Positions 17,759-26,273 are shown, numbered from the stretch's first letter. The stretch is DNA of 64,000 nt from Lachnospiraceae bacterium (GCA_024403355.1 JAKSRW010000011.1:1-64000); one strand, 5' to 3'. Numbers and translations are program-made. The notes: generated from the sequence alone by a model not told the origin.

Positions 17759-19988
17759 TTTGGGCTTTGCTTTCGCTTTTTGTATCGGCAATTATATTTT
17801 TATAATTATTAATGCAATACTCCTGATACATCCAGTTTACACGCTTCTGAATATCCTTAATCTGGTTAAGGCCCGATTCATAGTAGATATTAGGTGCTTT
17901 TCTGATATCCGCACTGTATTTTTTCAGCATTTTCTCTTCCTGCTTATAGATACCTTCAAAAACACCGTTATTTACCAGCTCTGAAAGTCTGTCTGAAACA
18001 CGCTTTCTGAACCAGTCCTGAGTCATAAGAATGATAAACCAGGGATTATATCTGATTCCTGATACCTTGGTGATTCTTTCATCCCAGATGGTGCCGGCAA
18101 AGCAGCCCACCTTCTCAGGATTTTCAAAGTATGCCCAGTTAAAATCCCAGGGAGATGTGAATCTTAGCTTCTTAATTGTGCTTTCTTCTGAGAAATCTAC
18201 GCACATATAAAAGCTTCCTTCACCAACATCATAGCTGCGCACAATATCATGAATAATGTACATATCTACCGCCGCATCCAGATCAAGAACCTTGTCCGTA
18301 ACTGCCTCAGCCAGCGACACCTTATCCAGGTCATATTCCTTTGCCAGCTTGTCCGGATTAGCCTCTTTCAAATTGAAGTTTTTATTAAGAACATAGTATT
18401 CATCGTGATAATATGCTTTTACCATTACGCTGTAGACAGCCTTTATATATTTTTCAATATACTTTTTCTGTTCGGCAGAATATACATCACTTTTGATACT
18501 GTAGGCTGCCCGGTTGAATATTGTGCTTTTACCGCGAAGGTCTGTTACCTGTTCTTTATCGTAATCCATGATAAAATAAGGTGTTTCCCAGTAATTATCA
18601 AGTTCGACAAGGTATCCTATATCAGTCCCCATATAGTTTTCGGGACATTCGTATACATTAACACGATGAGAATTAACCTGAGTCTGTTCACAGAGACAGT
18701 AACAGCCCTTGCTGACTCCGTTTACAAATACCTGCACCAGACGTCCGTCCGATACATAATTATCATTTCTGAATATACTGCGACCGATTCTGAACGCAAT
18801 CTCGTCACCTATTACGTTATAATCGCATTTAAGAAGAACCCAGTTTTTACATTTTGCTCCGTTATTAAGCCCCAGCATAGACTGCTTTTTGTCAAATTTA
18901 ATCCTGTAAGGGACCTGCTCGGTACGGGCTTTTTCTTCATCACCGTAATAATCAGTCGCATTGCCGCGCGTTCTGACCCTTCCGGATGCATTATAGAGCA
19001 TCAATTCATCATCTACATTTCCCGTGAATACCTCACAGTTTATATACTGCGAACGAGAAACAATGTCCTGATTACCCTCTGTATAAATGTTGATTATAGG
19101 AAGAAGATAGCCTGTCTTCTGACTTTCAATCACCGAAAGATACTTATCATCACCTTCACCCTTAAATACATTTGCAGGCTTTTTACCCGGATTTTTAACG
19201 CTGTCAGTGTCCTTCTTTCCTGAATCTGCACCGGTATTTTTGTCTGTTTTAGAATCTGATATGGTATCTCCACCTGTTGAAGATCCGATGCCAGTTGCTA
19301 TACTGGTGCCTGTTGCGGCTCCTGTGTCTGTTGCAGATTCTGAACCTTCACCTTCCACAGCATCGGGAACTTTATCATCAGCTGTTGCAGAATCTGCTCC
19401 TGTTGTTCCGGTGCCTGTTCCTATACCGGTGCCTGTTGCAGATTCTGAGCCAGCACCTTCCACAACATCGGGAACCTTATCATCAGCTGTTGCAGAATCG
19501 GCTCCTGCTGTTCCGGTGCCTGTTCCTATACCGGTGCCTGTTGCAGATCCTGTGTCTGTTCCAACCGTATTATCGGTTAAAGTATCAGCACCAGTATCAG
19601 TATCTGTTACAGTTTCAGCATCTATAGCACCCTCATCTGTAGCTATAGCAGAATCTCCGGCGGCTATATTTTCTGTATCCGCTAAATTATCTCCGATTTC
19701 CTGATTCGTCGAATCATTTTCAGCTTCTGCGTTATTATCATTCTCTATTGAATTATTCCCTGATTCTGAAGCAGCATCCTTTTTTTCTGTATCCGAAGCA
19801 GTTCCTGCTTTATTAACCTCCGGATCAGAGCCTGAAGCATCAGAAATATTTAAAGCCGAATCTTTTCCGGCTGAATTTTCAATTTTATCCGTATTATCAG
19901 CTGTTGAATTCTTACTGCAGGCAGAAAAAATGCAGCAAATCACAGTAACCATCCACAGCACTCTTATCAATTTATATTTCATTTTCAT
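17748..19988 (-). CDS. CotH-kinase family lipoprotein with low-complexity linker
   Basis: 746 aa. A lipoprotein signal peptide ends in the lipobox FSAC. About 250 residues of Ser/Thr/Gly/Asp-rich linker follow, including two near-identical 35-aa repeats encoded by 105-nt direct repeats at 19331-19540. The C-terminal domain is CotH-like, an atypical secreted protein kinase fold. It shows RTRGNAT, YRIKFDKKQSMLGL, CKNWVLLKCDYN, QVFVNGVSKGCYCLCEQ and TSPWDFNWAYFEN; the last carries the conserved metal-binding aspartate. CotH phosphorylates spore-coat proteins in Bacillus, but here the protein is predicted to be anchored outside the vegetative membrane. Substrate unknown. Confidence 0.82.
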   Translation of the reverse strand: MKMKYKLIRVLWMVTVICCIFSACSKNSTADNTDKIENSAGKDSALNISDASGSDPEVNKAGTASDTEKKDAASESGNNSIENDNNAEAENDSTNQEIGDNLADTENIAAGDSAIATDEGAIDAETVTDTDTGADTLTDNTVGTDTGSATGTGIGTGTGTAGADSATADDKVPDVVEGAGSESATGTGIGTGTGTTGADSATADDKVPDAVEGEGSESATDTGAATGTSIATGIGSSTGGDTISDSKTDKNTGADSGKKDTDSVKNPGKKPANVFKGEGDDKYLSVIESQKTGYLLPIINIYTEGNQDIVSRSQYINCEVFTGNVDDELMLYNASGRVRTRGNATDYYGDEEKARTEQVPYRIKFDKKQSMLGLNNGAKCKNWVLLKCDYNVIGDEIAFRIGRSIFRNDNYVSDGRLVQVFVNGVSKGCYCLCEQTQVNSHRVNVYECPENYMGTDIGYLVELDNYWETPYFIMDYDKEQVTDLRGKSTIFNRAAYSIKSDVYSAEQKKYIEKYIKAVYSVMVKAYYHDEYYVLNKNFNLKEANPDKLAKEYDLDKVSLAEAVTDKVLDLDAAVDMYIIHDIVRSYDVGEGSFYMCVDFSEESTIKKLRFTSPWDFNWAYFENPEKVGCFAGTIWDERITKVSGIRYNPWFIILMTQDWFRKRVSDRLSELVNNGVFEGIYKQEEKMLKKYSADIRKAPNIYYESGLNQIKDIQKRVNWMYQEYCINNYKNIIADTKSESKAQNKK
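19331..19540 (-). repeat. Two tandem 105-nt coding repeats in CotH linker
   Basis: Two adjacent 105-nt units (19331-19435 and 19436-19540) are nearly identical at the DNA level. They encode 35-residue units that begin SATGTGIGTGTGT. A degenerate third unit lies on the low-coordinate side. Such repeats can expand or contract by slippage. Confidence 0.85.
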
Positions 19989-20037
19989 TTAACTTCTATT
20001 AATCACATCTGTTACAAATATCAATTACATGATACAA

Positions 20038-20230
20038 GGGTCAAAAGGTCAAAAATGCTCGTCAAGCTTGCTTGTAAGAGCATTGAAGGCCTTTATGACA
20101 CGCAAAAACATGAAAAAGTAGCCATTTTTCATTGAAAAATGAGCGGATTTTGAATGTTTTTAGCATTTCGGGAGCACAAAGTGCGAAGAAATGCGTGTAT
20201 TAAGTCGGGGGCAATGCTTTTGACCCCGAC
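20038..20230. repeat. 193-nt multi-hairpin intergenic element
   Basis: The gene-free stretch 19989-20359 is filled mainly by this structure. The outer arms are gggtcaaaag (20038-20047) and cttttgaccc (20217-20226). Inside are ATGCTC/GAGCAT (20055-20060, 20078-20083), CATTTTTC/GAAAAATG (20123-20130, 20134-20141), CATTTC/GAAATG with inner GCAC/GTGC (20164-20193), and GTCGGGG/CCCCGAC (20204-20210, 20224-20230). The last stem competes with the outer arm. No ORF is seen. It may be a miniature mobile element or a structured RNA in the CotH leader. Confidence 0.7.
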
Positions 20231-20281
20231 ATCATTACATACATCGATTAGTAAATATCTGTCAGATTATCTAATATTTGC

Positions 20282-20315
20282 AAAAAACAGCCCGCACCCT
20301 CAAAAGGATGCAGGC
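20282..20315 (-). terminator. Terminator of 2-oxoacid oxidoreductase operon
   Basis: Eleven-bp minus-strand hairpin (20289-20299 with 20306-20315, some G.U pairs) followed by TTTTTT. Confidence 0.85.
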
Positions 20316-20359
20316 TAAATATTTAATCATAAACAGCAAATCAATAATATTTAAAAAAA

Positions 20360-20893
20360 TTAGTTTGCCATACCGATTTCTAATGCTTTTCTGTTAGTGT
20401 CAAGCATTGCAGCCTTCTTTGCAGGAATACACTTCTGAAGACCTGCATCAAGCATCTCTGCTGATACGAAGTTTGTCTCCTTGAAAAGCTTTCCTACAAG
20501 AATAATGTTTGCAAGGCCCTTGATACCGTTCTCATCAGCAAGCTTTGTTGCAGGTACATAGAATACCTTAACATCATCTCTCTCAACCTTTACATCAACT
20601 GTTGAGCTGTCAACAAGAATGATTCCGCCGGGAACTACCGCATTAACGAACTTGTCAAGTGAAGGTCTGTTCATTGCAACAAGTACATCGGGTGCTGTAA
20701 CCTGGGGTGAGCCTATTGCCTTATCTGAAATAACGATTGAGCAGTTACATGTACCACCACGCATTTCAGGACCGTAAGAAGGAAGCCAGCTGAGCTCCTT
20801 GCCTTCCTTAAGTGCAGAGTAAGCCATAACCTTACCTGCGAAAAGGATACCCTGTCCGCCGAAGCCGGCTAATAATGTTCTCATTGTACTCAT
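20360..20893 (-). CDS. 2-oxoacid:ferredoxin oxidoreductase, gamma subunit
   Basis: 177 aa. The gamma-domain signature GFGGQGILFAGKVMAYSA is at the N-terminus, followed by GPEMRGGTCNC and SPQVTAPDVLVAMN. It belongs to the four-subunit VOR/KOR type that oxidises branched-chain 2-oxoacids or 2-oxoglutarate to acyl-CoA while reducing ferredoxin. It overlaps the beta-subunit gene by 4 nt and is last in the operon, before a strong terminator. Confidence 0.9.
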   Translation of the reverse strand: MSTMRTLLAGFGGQGILFAGKVMAYSALKEGKELSWLPSYGPEMRGGTCNCSIVISDKAIGSPQVTAPDVLVAMNRPSLDKFVNAVVPGGIILVDSSTVDVKVERDDVKVFYVPATKLADENGIKGLANIILVGKLFKETNFVSAEMLDAGLQKCIPAKKAAMLDTNRKALEIGMAN

Positions 20894-21666
20894 GCCTCTG
20901 CACCTCCTTCTGCTGTAGGTGCGCAGCTCTTTGCTGTATCCTTATATACGCCGAGAGGATAATAAGGAAGCATATTATCCTGCATCCACTTAATAGCGTC
21001 AGCAGGTGAAAGACCCCAGTTTGTAGGACAGGTAGAAACAACCTCTACGATTGAATAGCCCTTACCGTCAAGCTGGTTCTGGAATGCCTTCTTAATAGCC
21101 TTCTTTGTCTCATTTACATGCTTAACATTGTCTACAGTACAACGTTGTGCAAGAGCTACACCGTCAAGTGTTGAAAGCATTTCGCACATTCTGATAGGAT
21201 AACCTGCCTGAGCAACATCACGACCGTAAGGAGTTGTCTGTGTAATCTGTCCGGGAAGTGATGTAGGTGCCATCTGGCCGCCTGTCATACCGTAAATTGC
21301 ATTATTGATGAAAATAACTGTAATGTTCTCACCACGGGTAGCTGCATGAACAGTCTCACATGTACCGATAGCTGCAAGATCGCCATCGCCCTGGTATGTA
21401 AATACTACATCCTGAGGCTTAGCACGCTTGATACCGGTAGCAACTGCCTGAGCACGTCCGTGAGGTGCCTGAACCATATCACAATTGAAATAATTATAAC
21501 TGAAAACTGAACAACCAACAGAAGCAACACCTACTGCATTGCCCTCTACACCAAGCTCGTCAAGTACCTCGGCAACGAGACGATGAACGATACCATGTGT
21601 ACAACCGGGACAGTAATGGAAAGGTGCATCTGTTAATGCATGAGGTTTTTCAAATACTACTGCCAT
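20890..21666 (-). CDS. 2-oxoacid:ferredoxin oxidoreductase, beta (TPP) subunit
   Basis: 258 aa. Thiamine-diphosphate-binding subunit. It has the metal/TPP motif GDGDLAAIG followed by NNAIYGMTGGQ, and CPGCTHG and VGCSVFSYNYFNCD near the N-terminus with conserved cysteines. It lies 4 nt after the alpha gene and overlaps gamma. The exact substrate (3-methyl-2-oxobutanoate versus 2-oxoglutarate) cannot be read from the sequence. Confidence 0.9.
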   Translation of the reverse strand: MAVVFEKPHALTDAPFHYCPGCTHGIVHRLVAEVLDELGVEGNAVGVASVGCSVFSYNYFNCDMVQAPHGRAQAVATGIKRAKPQDVVFTYQGDGDLAAIGTCETVHAATRGENITVIFINNAIYGMTGGQMAPTSLPGQITQTTPYGRDVAQAGYPIRMCEMLSTLDGVALAQRCTVDNVKHVNETKKAIKKAFQNQLDGKGYSIVEVVSTCPTNWGLSPADAIKWMQDNMLPYYPLGVYKDTAKSCAPTAEGGAEA

Positions 21667-21670
21667 TATA

Positions 21671-22735
21671 TTACGCCTCCTTACCTGCTAACTTTTTAAT
21701 CTGCTCGAGAACCTCTTCGGGTGTGGGGATGATACCACCTGTACGTCCGTAGAAGGATACGGGCTTACGTCTGCCTATTACAAGCTGGACATCCTCAACC
21801 ATCTGACCCATACTCATCTCAACAACAAGATACTGCTTAGCAGTAGCAACTGTTGCCTCTAATGCATTTACGGGGAAAGGCCAGAGTGTGATGGGACGAA
21901 CAAGACCTGCCTTAATACCCATCTCTCTTGCGGCATCAACTGCTGAACGAGCAACACGTGATGATGCGCCGTAAGCAACGAGTACAATATCAGCATCCTC
22001 TGTGAGGTAGCTCTCTGCACGCTGCTCATTAGCCTTGATTGTCTCATAACGCTTATAACGCTCAACAACAATCTTCTCAAGCTCTTGAGCCTCGATGAAA
22101 AGTGAGTTTACAATATTGTGAGGTCTCTTGTTCTCATGACCACATGCAGCCCAAGGCTTTTCAACCATTTTAACTTCTGCATTATCAGGGAAACAAACAG
22201 GCTCCATCATCTGACCCATCATACCGTCTGAAAGGATCATTGCGGGTACTCTGTACTTTTCAGCTGTATCGAATGCGATAGAAACATAATCAGCCATTTC
22301 CTGTACTGTTGAAGGAGCAAATACAAGAAGCTGGAAATCACCGTGACCTGTAGCCTTTGTAGCCTGCCAGTAATCTGCCTGTGAAGGCTGAATTGAACCA
22401 AGACCGGGGCCGCCACGCTGAACATTGATGATTACACAGGGAACATCAGAACCTGCAAGGTAGCTGATACCCTCTGACTTAAGTGAAATTCCGGGTGAAC
22501 TTGATGAGGTCATTGCACGAACGCCTGTAGCGCCTGCACCAAGTACCATGTTAATAGCTGCAACCTCTGACTCAGCCTGTAAGAATGTTCCGCCAACCTT
22601 GGGCATATTCTTTGACAGGTATGCTGAAAGCTCGGTCTGAGGTGTAATAGGATAACCGAAGAAATGACGGCAGCCTGCTCTTAAAGCTGCTTCGCCTAAT
22701 GCTTCATTTCCTTTCATTAATACTTTCTCTGCCAT
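21671..22735 (-). CDS. vorB: 2-oxoacid:ferredoxin oxidoreductase, alpha subunit (VorB type)
   Basis: 354 aa. Pyrimidine-binding plus transketolase C-terminal domain subunit. It opens with MKGNEALGEAALRAGCRHFF and GYPITPQTELS and continues with QAESEVAAINMVLGAGATG, TSSSSPGISL and QRGGPGLGSIQPSQADYW. This is the pattern usually annotated as 3-methyl-2-oxobutanoate dehydrogenase subunit VorB. It would feed branched-chain acyl-CoA synthesis or run in reverse to make 2-oxoacids for valine-type amino acids; the branched-chain aminotransferase at 49334 would fit. AAGGAG precedes the ATG. Confidence 0.88.
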   Translation of the reverse strand: MAEKVLMKGNEALGEAALRAGCRHFFGYPITPQTELSAYLSKNMPKVGGTFLQAESEVAAINMVLGAGATGVRAMTSSSSPGISLKSEGISYLAGSDVPCVIINVQRGGPGLGSIQPSQADYWQATKATGHGDFQLLVFAPSTVQEMADYVSIAFDTAEKYRVPAMILSDGMMGQMMEPVCFPDNAEVKMVEKPWAACGHENKRPHNIVNSLFIEAQELEKIVVERYKRYETIKANEQRAESYLTEDADIVLVAYGASSRVARSAVDAAREMGIKAGLVRPITLWPFPVNALEATVATAKQYLVVEMSMGQMVEDVQLVIGRRKPVSFYGRTGGIIPTPEEVLEQIKKLAGKEA

Positions 22736-22775
22736 TTGGTTTATCTCCTTAAAAAATATAAACTATGTTGAACAA

Positions 22776-22982
22776 TTAGCGTTCTACTGTAATGCATACA
22801 TCAGGGCACATTGTTGCACATGATTTACAGCCTGTACATTTAGACATATCAGTCATTGCTGCGGGATGATAGCCCTTAGCATTAATTCTTGTCTTGTCAA
22901 GCTCAAGCAAATGCAGCGGACAGTTATTTACACACATTTCACAGCCCTTGCACAGATTCTCGTTTACAGTAATCTTTGCCAT
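22776..22982 (-). CDS. 2-oxoacid:ferredoxin oxidoreductase, 2x[4Fe-4S] delta subunit
   Basis: 68 aa from the ATG at 22982, chosen because AAGGAGG lies nine bases before it; a longer reading from 23030 would include this site. Two ferredoxin clusters are visible, CKGCEMCVNNCP and CTGCKSCATMCP. It passes electrons from the TPP site to ferredoxin. First gene of the four-subunit operon. Confidence 0.93.
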   Translation of the reverse strand: MAKITVNENLCKGCEMCVNNCPLHLLELDKTRINAKGYHPAAMTDMSKCTGCKSCATMCPDVCITVER

Positions 22983-23089
22983 TTTATATTCCTCCTTGTA
23001 AAGTCGTTTAAGTGTATTAGAATTGTCCATACCTTGCGTACCTGATCAGAGTACAATACGGATAATTACATACAAAAATTGATTAACAG

Positions 23090-23761
23090 TTACCACTGAG
23101 GCTTAACGTAAATATCTACCGGATATACGGGCTTGAGCGTATCTGCTATAGTGCCCTTATCAAGCAGCTCTCTTTTCACGGTATTGCAGAAAACCTCGAT
23201 GCCGAGAATTCCCGCCACCTTTTGTGCATATGCCTTTCCGCTCAAAAGTACCTCTTCGTCCGTGTCATACATCAGGTGAGAATTATTTACAATCTTATTG
23301 GCCTTAAGCCCGCTTACAGCTTCTATTTCACGCAAAATCTGTACAGCCTCCTCAGGCTCAGAGGTCATATTTCTGAAATGATTTACCAGATAGAGCATAT
23401 CATATTCAAAATTTGCGAACTGCGGCCTGAAACGTCCAAGCACTGTCGCACCAACATCATCTCCGCCAACGTCACATATTACCAGGTCCTTGCTGTCAAA
23501 AATGGAATACATGGCAGCAGGCAATGAAGGAAGATCAAGATTTGTATGACCGAAAACCGGTGCAATAACCTCAATTCCTTTGCTTTCAAGAAGCTCACGA
23601 TAATCTGAAGTTCTGAAATAAGGGTTCACCAAATCCATATCAACCATTGTTACTTTTCTTCCCTTTTTCAGAAAATCCATTGCTAAATTTATCGAAAAAT
23701 TTGTTTTTCCACAGCCGTAATGGCCGGTTACAAGTATAAAATTCTTTAACGAATCCGTCAT
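23090..23761 (-). CDS. MinD/ParA-like ATPase
   Basis: 223 aa. Deviant Walker A/SIMIBI-type P-loop GHYGCGKTNFSINLA near the N-terminus, then VTMVDMDLVNPYFRTSD and VICDVGGDDVGA. There is no membrane-targeting helix of the MinD type and no adjacent parB or minE. It lies 107 nt upstream of the oxidoreductase delta gene in the same direction, so a role in assembling or regulating that iron-sulfur enzyme is possible but only inferred from position. Confidence 0.7.
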   Translation of the reverse strand: MTDSLKNFILVTGHYGCGKTNFSINLAMDFLKKGRKVTMVDMDLVNPYFRTSDYRELLESKGIEVIAPVFGHTNLDLPSLPAAMYSIFDSKDLVICDVGGDDVGATVLGRFRPQFANFEYDMLYLVNHFRNMTSEPEEAVQILREIEAVSGLKANKIVNNSHLMYDTDEEVLLSGKAYAQKVAGILGIEVFCNTVKRELLDKGTIADTLKPVYPVDIYVKPQW

Positions 23762-23829
23762 TTGTCACCTCAAATCACAAATGATTTTGAATTTTCAGGC
23801 ATTTTTCGGCCAAATTCACAGTATCTTTT

Positions 23830-23858
23830 ATTATAACATCTATACTCCTGTTACGCAA
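23830..23858 (-). promoter_or_regulatory. Promoter for MinD-like ATPase gene
   Basis: Minus-strand TTGCGT (23853-23858) and TATAAT (23830-23835), 17-base spacing. Confidence 0.65.
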
Positions 23859-23883
23859 GAATAAATTATGATTAAATAGGCAT

Positions 23884-24504
23884 TTAATTATAACTATCGT
23901 CATTATATGCGAAATCCTCTATTCTTTTACACAGAAAAACAGCAAGTACAGTACCTATTATTGCTCCGCCAAGGTGGCCCTGAATGCTGACATTTGAATC
24001 GGTAAAGCTGTAGGACAAATTAATAAGTACACATAAGAATGCACCCTTAATATTCTCTCTGTAACGGATATTATAAACAACGGCGGCAAACATCAATGCC
24101 CAGATAGCTCCGCTTGCCCCGGCATGAAAACCGTATCCGCCCCAGAAATTAATCGCAACGGCCGCTCCCGCGATACCACCGGCATATATAAGCAGGAATC
24201 TCCACCAGCCGATATTACGCTCCAGCATATATCCGAATCCGACCAGACAGAACATATTCGCACTGAAATGAGCCCAGTTCATGTGAATAAATGCATAAAA
24301 AACGGCACGTAACCATTCGCCCTTTCCGAAAGCGCCCTCATACATTCCGCCGTAACGGTAAAGCATGTCATCAAGACCCTTGCTGAGGGTAATTATTCCG
24401 ACAACAATATTTAATAATAAAATAATAATTGTAACTAATGGAAATTTTTTTACCTTTTCCCTTACTATACTCCAATTCATAAAAATAACCGTGCACCCTT
24501 TCAT
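23884..24504 (-). CDS. Rhomboid family intramembrane serine protease
   Basis: 206 aa with six hydrophobic segments. The catalytic serine is in GASGAIWALMFA and the histidine in QGHLGGAIIG. HMNWAHFSANMFCL is the conserved helix-2 region. It would cleave membrane-spanning substrates. The start could be 24504 or the ATG at 24480 (MNWSIVREK); neither has a well-placed ribosome site. It lies 65 nt downstream of the HAD-BirA gene and may be cotranscribed with it. Confidence 0.88.
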   Translation of the reverse strand: MKGCTVIFMNWSIVREKVKKFPLVTIIILLLNIVVGIITLSKGLDDMLYRYGGMYEGAFGKGEWLRAVFYAFIHMNWAHFSANMFCLVGFGYMLERNIGWWRFLLIYAGGIAGAAVAINFWGGYGFHAGASGAIWALMFAAVVYNIRYRENIKGAFLCVLINLSYSFTDSNVSIQGHLGGAIIGTVLAVFLCKRIEDFAYNDDSYN

Positions 24505-24569
24505 AAAATACAGAGTTTTATCCTTTTTGCAGGAACATGGCTTTTAATATGCCAGTTTGGCAAAAAGAC

Positions 24570-26018
24570 TTATATTTTCAAAGAAACCTCGCCGGAATTT
24601 ATTATTTTTCTGCAACTCTTCCCGTCGGCATCCTTCATTTCGACAATAAGCGAGCCCTCATTATCGATATCCACCGCATAGGCCGAATTCTCAACATTAT
24701 TCTCAACAAATACTATTTCACGGCCGATTACATTCGAATGTGACCGGTAATAATTGAGAAATTCCTGATTTGATTTATCAGAGATTAATTCAATGACAGA
24801 CTTTGCGGTAGTTACAGCAAGTGACAGATGACTTATTCTCTTCTCTGAAGCTTTTGCTATGCTTCCTGCCTTATCCCTAAGCTCCTTTGGCCAGTCACTG
24901 GTGGAAATATTGATTCCAACACCGATTATTGCATATTTTAACAGCATTTTACTGTAATCATTGACTGCCTCACAGAGAATTCCGCAGCATTTATTACCGG
25001 CAAGATATATATCATTTACCCACTTTATCTCAGGATGAATATTATATTCCTTTTCTAAAGCCTTTGCTACGGCTACAGCGGTTCTGGTAGTCATGGTAAC
25101 CTGAGAACTAATATCATCGTTTACGGGAAGAATGACGGTCATATAAAGACCGGTATTGGCGGGTGAATAAAAGCTTTTCCCCTGTCTTCCGCGGCCTGCG
25201 GTCTGTTCATCCGCAAAAATAAGAACAGGCTTATCAAAGCATTCAGACTCAACAAGTCTTTTGGCTTCATTATTTGTCGAGTCAATTATTTCGTAATGTT
25301 TTATGTATCTTACGTCCGACAATAATACATTCGTTATCTCTGCCGCTGTATTTACAATATAATCAGCACCATTGCTGCTTAATTCTTCATAATCACCAAA
25401 GCCGAAAAGTACACCCATCGAATCAATATGATTATCGGCCGCACCACAGATATCATTTTCCCTGTCACCTATCATAATAAGACGTTTAAGAAAGCTTTCT
25501 TCATCTTTTACGGCTTCAGGACCTTCCTTTTTTTCGATAATATCCTTAATCTGACCTATAGCATATTTGATTACATCAGTCTTTCTTGACCTTGATTCGT
25601 CCATTGTAGCACCGACTATAAGGTCAAAATACTTCGTCAGGCCAAAGTGGTCAAGTATCCGCTCCGAAAACTGCTGGGGCTTAGAGGTAGCAAGAACTAT
25701 CATCTTTCCGGCAGCCTTCAGCTTAGCAACAGCCTCCTCGATTCCCTCATAAAGAGTACTTTCAAATATGCCCTTATCCTTATAATATTCACGATATAAA
25801 CGCACAGCTTCCGTGGCCTTATCATGATCAAAGCCGTAAAATCCGGTGAATGAATCATAAAGAGGCGGACCGATAAAACGCAGCAGCTCACTCATATCCC
25901 TGACTTCAATTTTATGAAAATCAAGTACATATTTTACCGCATTTGTTATACCCGGTGCCGAATCCGTAATGGTTCCGTCCAAATCAAATAATATAATGTC
26001 ATATTTATTTAACAGCAT
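24570..26018 (-). CDS. HAD phosphatase-biotin protein ligase fusion
   Basis: 482 aa, two complete enzymes in one chain. Residues 1-233 are a Gph/PGMB-type HAD hydrolase: FDLDGTITDS (D12, D14), LATSKPQQF, and GDRENDICGA with the metal aspartates. Residues 236-482 are a biotin-acetyl-CoA-carboxylase ligase: STNNEAKRL, EQTAGRGRQGKSFYSP (biotinyl-AMP loop), KWVNDIYL, and the C-terminal SH3-like domain. The ligase lacks the DNA-binding domain of regulatory BirA, and the HAD domain takes its place. The junction is continuous in one frame, so it is not a frameshift artefact. The HAD substrate is unknown. Confidence 0.88.
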   Translation of the reverse strand: MLLNKYDIILFDLDGTITDSAPGITNAVKYVLDFHKIEVRDMSELLRFIGPPLYDSFTGFYGFDHDKATEAVRLYREYYKDKGIFESTLYEGIEEAVAKLKAAGKMIVLATSKPQQFSERILDHFGLTKYFDLIVGATMDESRSRKTDVIKYAIGQIKDIIEKKEGPEAVKDEESFLKRLIMIGDRENDICGAADNHIDSMGVLFGFGDYEELSSNGADYIVNTAAEITNVLLSDVRYIKHYEIIDSTNNEAKRLVESECFDKPVLIFADEQTAGRGRQGKSFYSPANTGLYMTVILPVNDDISSQVTMTTRTAVAVAKALEKEYNIHPEIKWVNDIYLAGNKCCGILCEAVNDYSKMLLKYAIIGVGINISTSDWPKELRDKAGSIAKASEKRISHLSLAVTTAKSVIELISDKSNQEFLNYYRSHSNVIGREIVFVENNVENSAYAVDIDNEGSLIVEMKDADGKSCRKIINSGEVSLKI

Positions 26019-26045
26019 TTATGTCATCCTTTTGTGAAAAATAAT

Positions 26046-26187
26046 GTCAAACTCGTGACCGCTTCGCTTGTCACTCGTTATAAAATCGCTGCTACCGCAG
26101 CTTACGAGGTACGGGGCTTGAACCCCGCACCTCGCGAAAGCTTCACCCACCGCCTAAAGGCAGTGGGTTATCTTTCTATTTTATATA
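26046..26187 (-). repeat. Dispersed structured repeat, copy 2 (full, 142 nt)
   Basis: Identical over all 142 positions to the copy at 32476-32617. Read on the minus strand it has three hairpins. The first has arms acccactgcc/ggcggtgggt. The second is a 12-bp stem with loop ttcaag. The third is a GTGAC/GTCAC stem. Each of the first two contains one mismatch on the plus strand that becomes a G.U pair in minus-strand RNA. The second loop region reads like a tRNA T-arm (GGTTCAAGCCC). It lies between the GH3 terminator and the HAD-BirA gene. Confidence 0.9.
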
Positions 26188-26229
26188 TTACATATTTAGA
26201 TTAGTATAACATATTAGTCATTTTTGTAA

Positions 26230-26257
26230 AGAAAAACCCACCGCCAAAAGCAGTGGG
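26230..26257 (-). terminator. Terminator of GH3 gene, similar to repeat hairpin 1
   Basis: Minus-strand stem CCCACTGC/GCGGTGGG (26250-26257, 26237-26244) followed by TTTTT. The hairpin and the flank before it closely match hairpin 1 of the 142-nt repeat located 43 nt further on. Confidence 0.8.
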
Positions 26258-26273
26258 CTTATCTGAATTACTT

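Noticed and set aside
18249..19223. A 324-aa plus-strand ORF opposite the CotH gene
   Set aside because: It is a shadow of the CotH codons; no ribosome site and no recognisable domain.
26046..26187. The repeat read as a tRNA gene because of its T-arm-like GGTTCAAGCCC
   Set aside because: No acceptor stem or anticodon arm fits around it; the 12-bp hairpin itself accounts for the resemblance.
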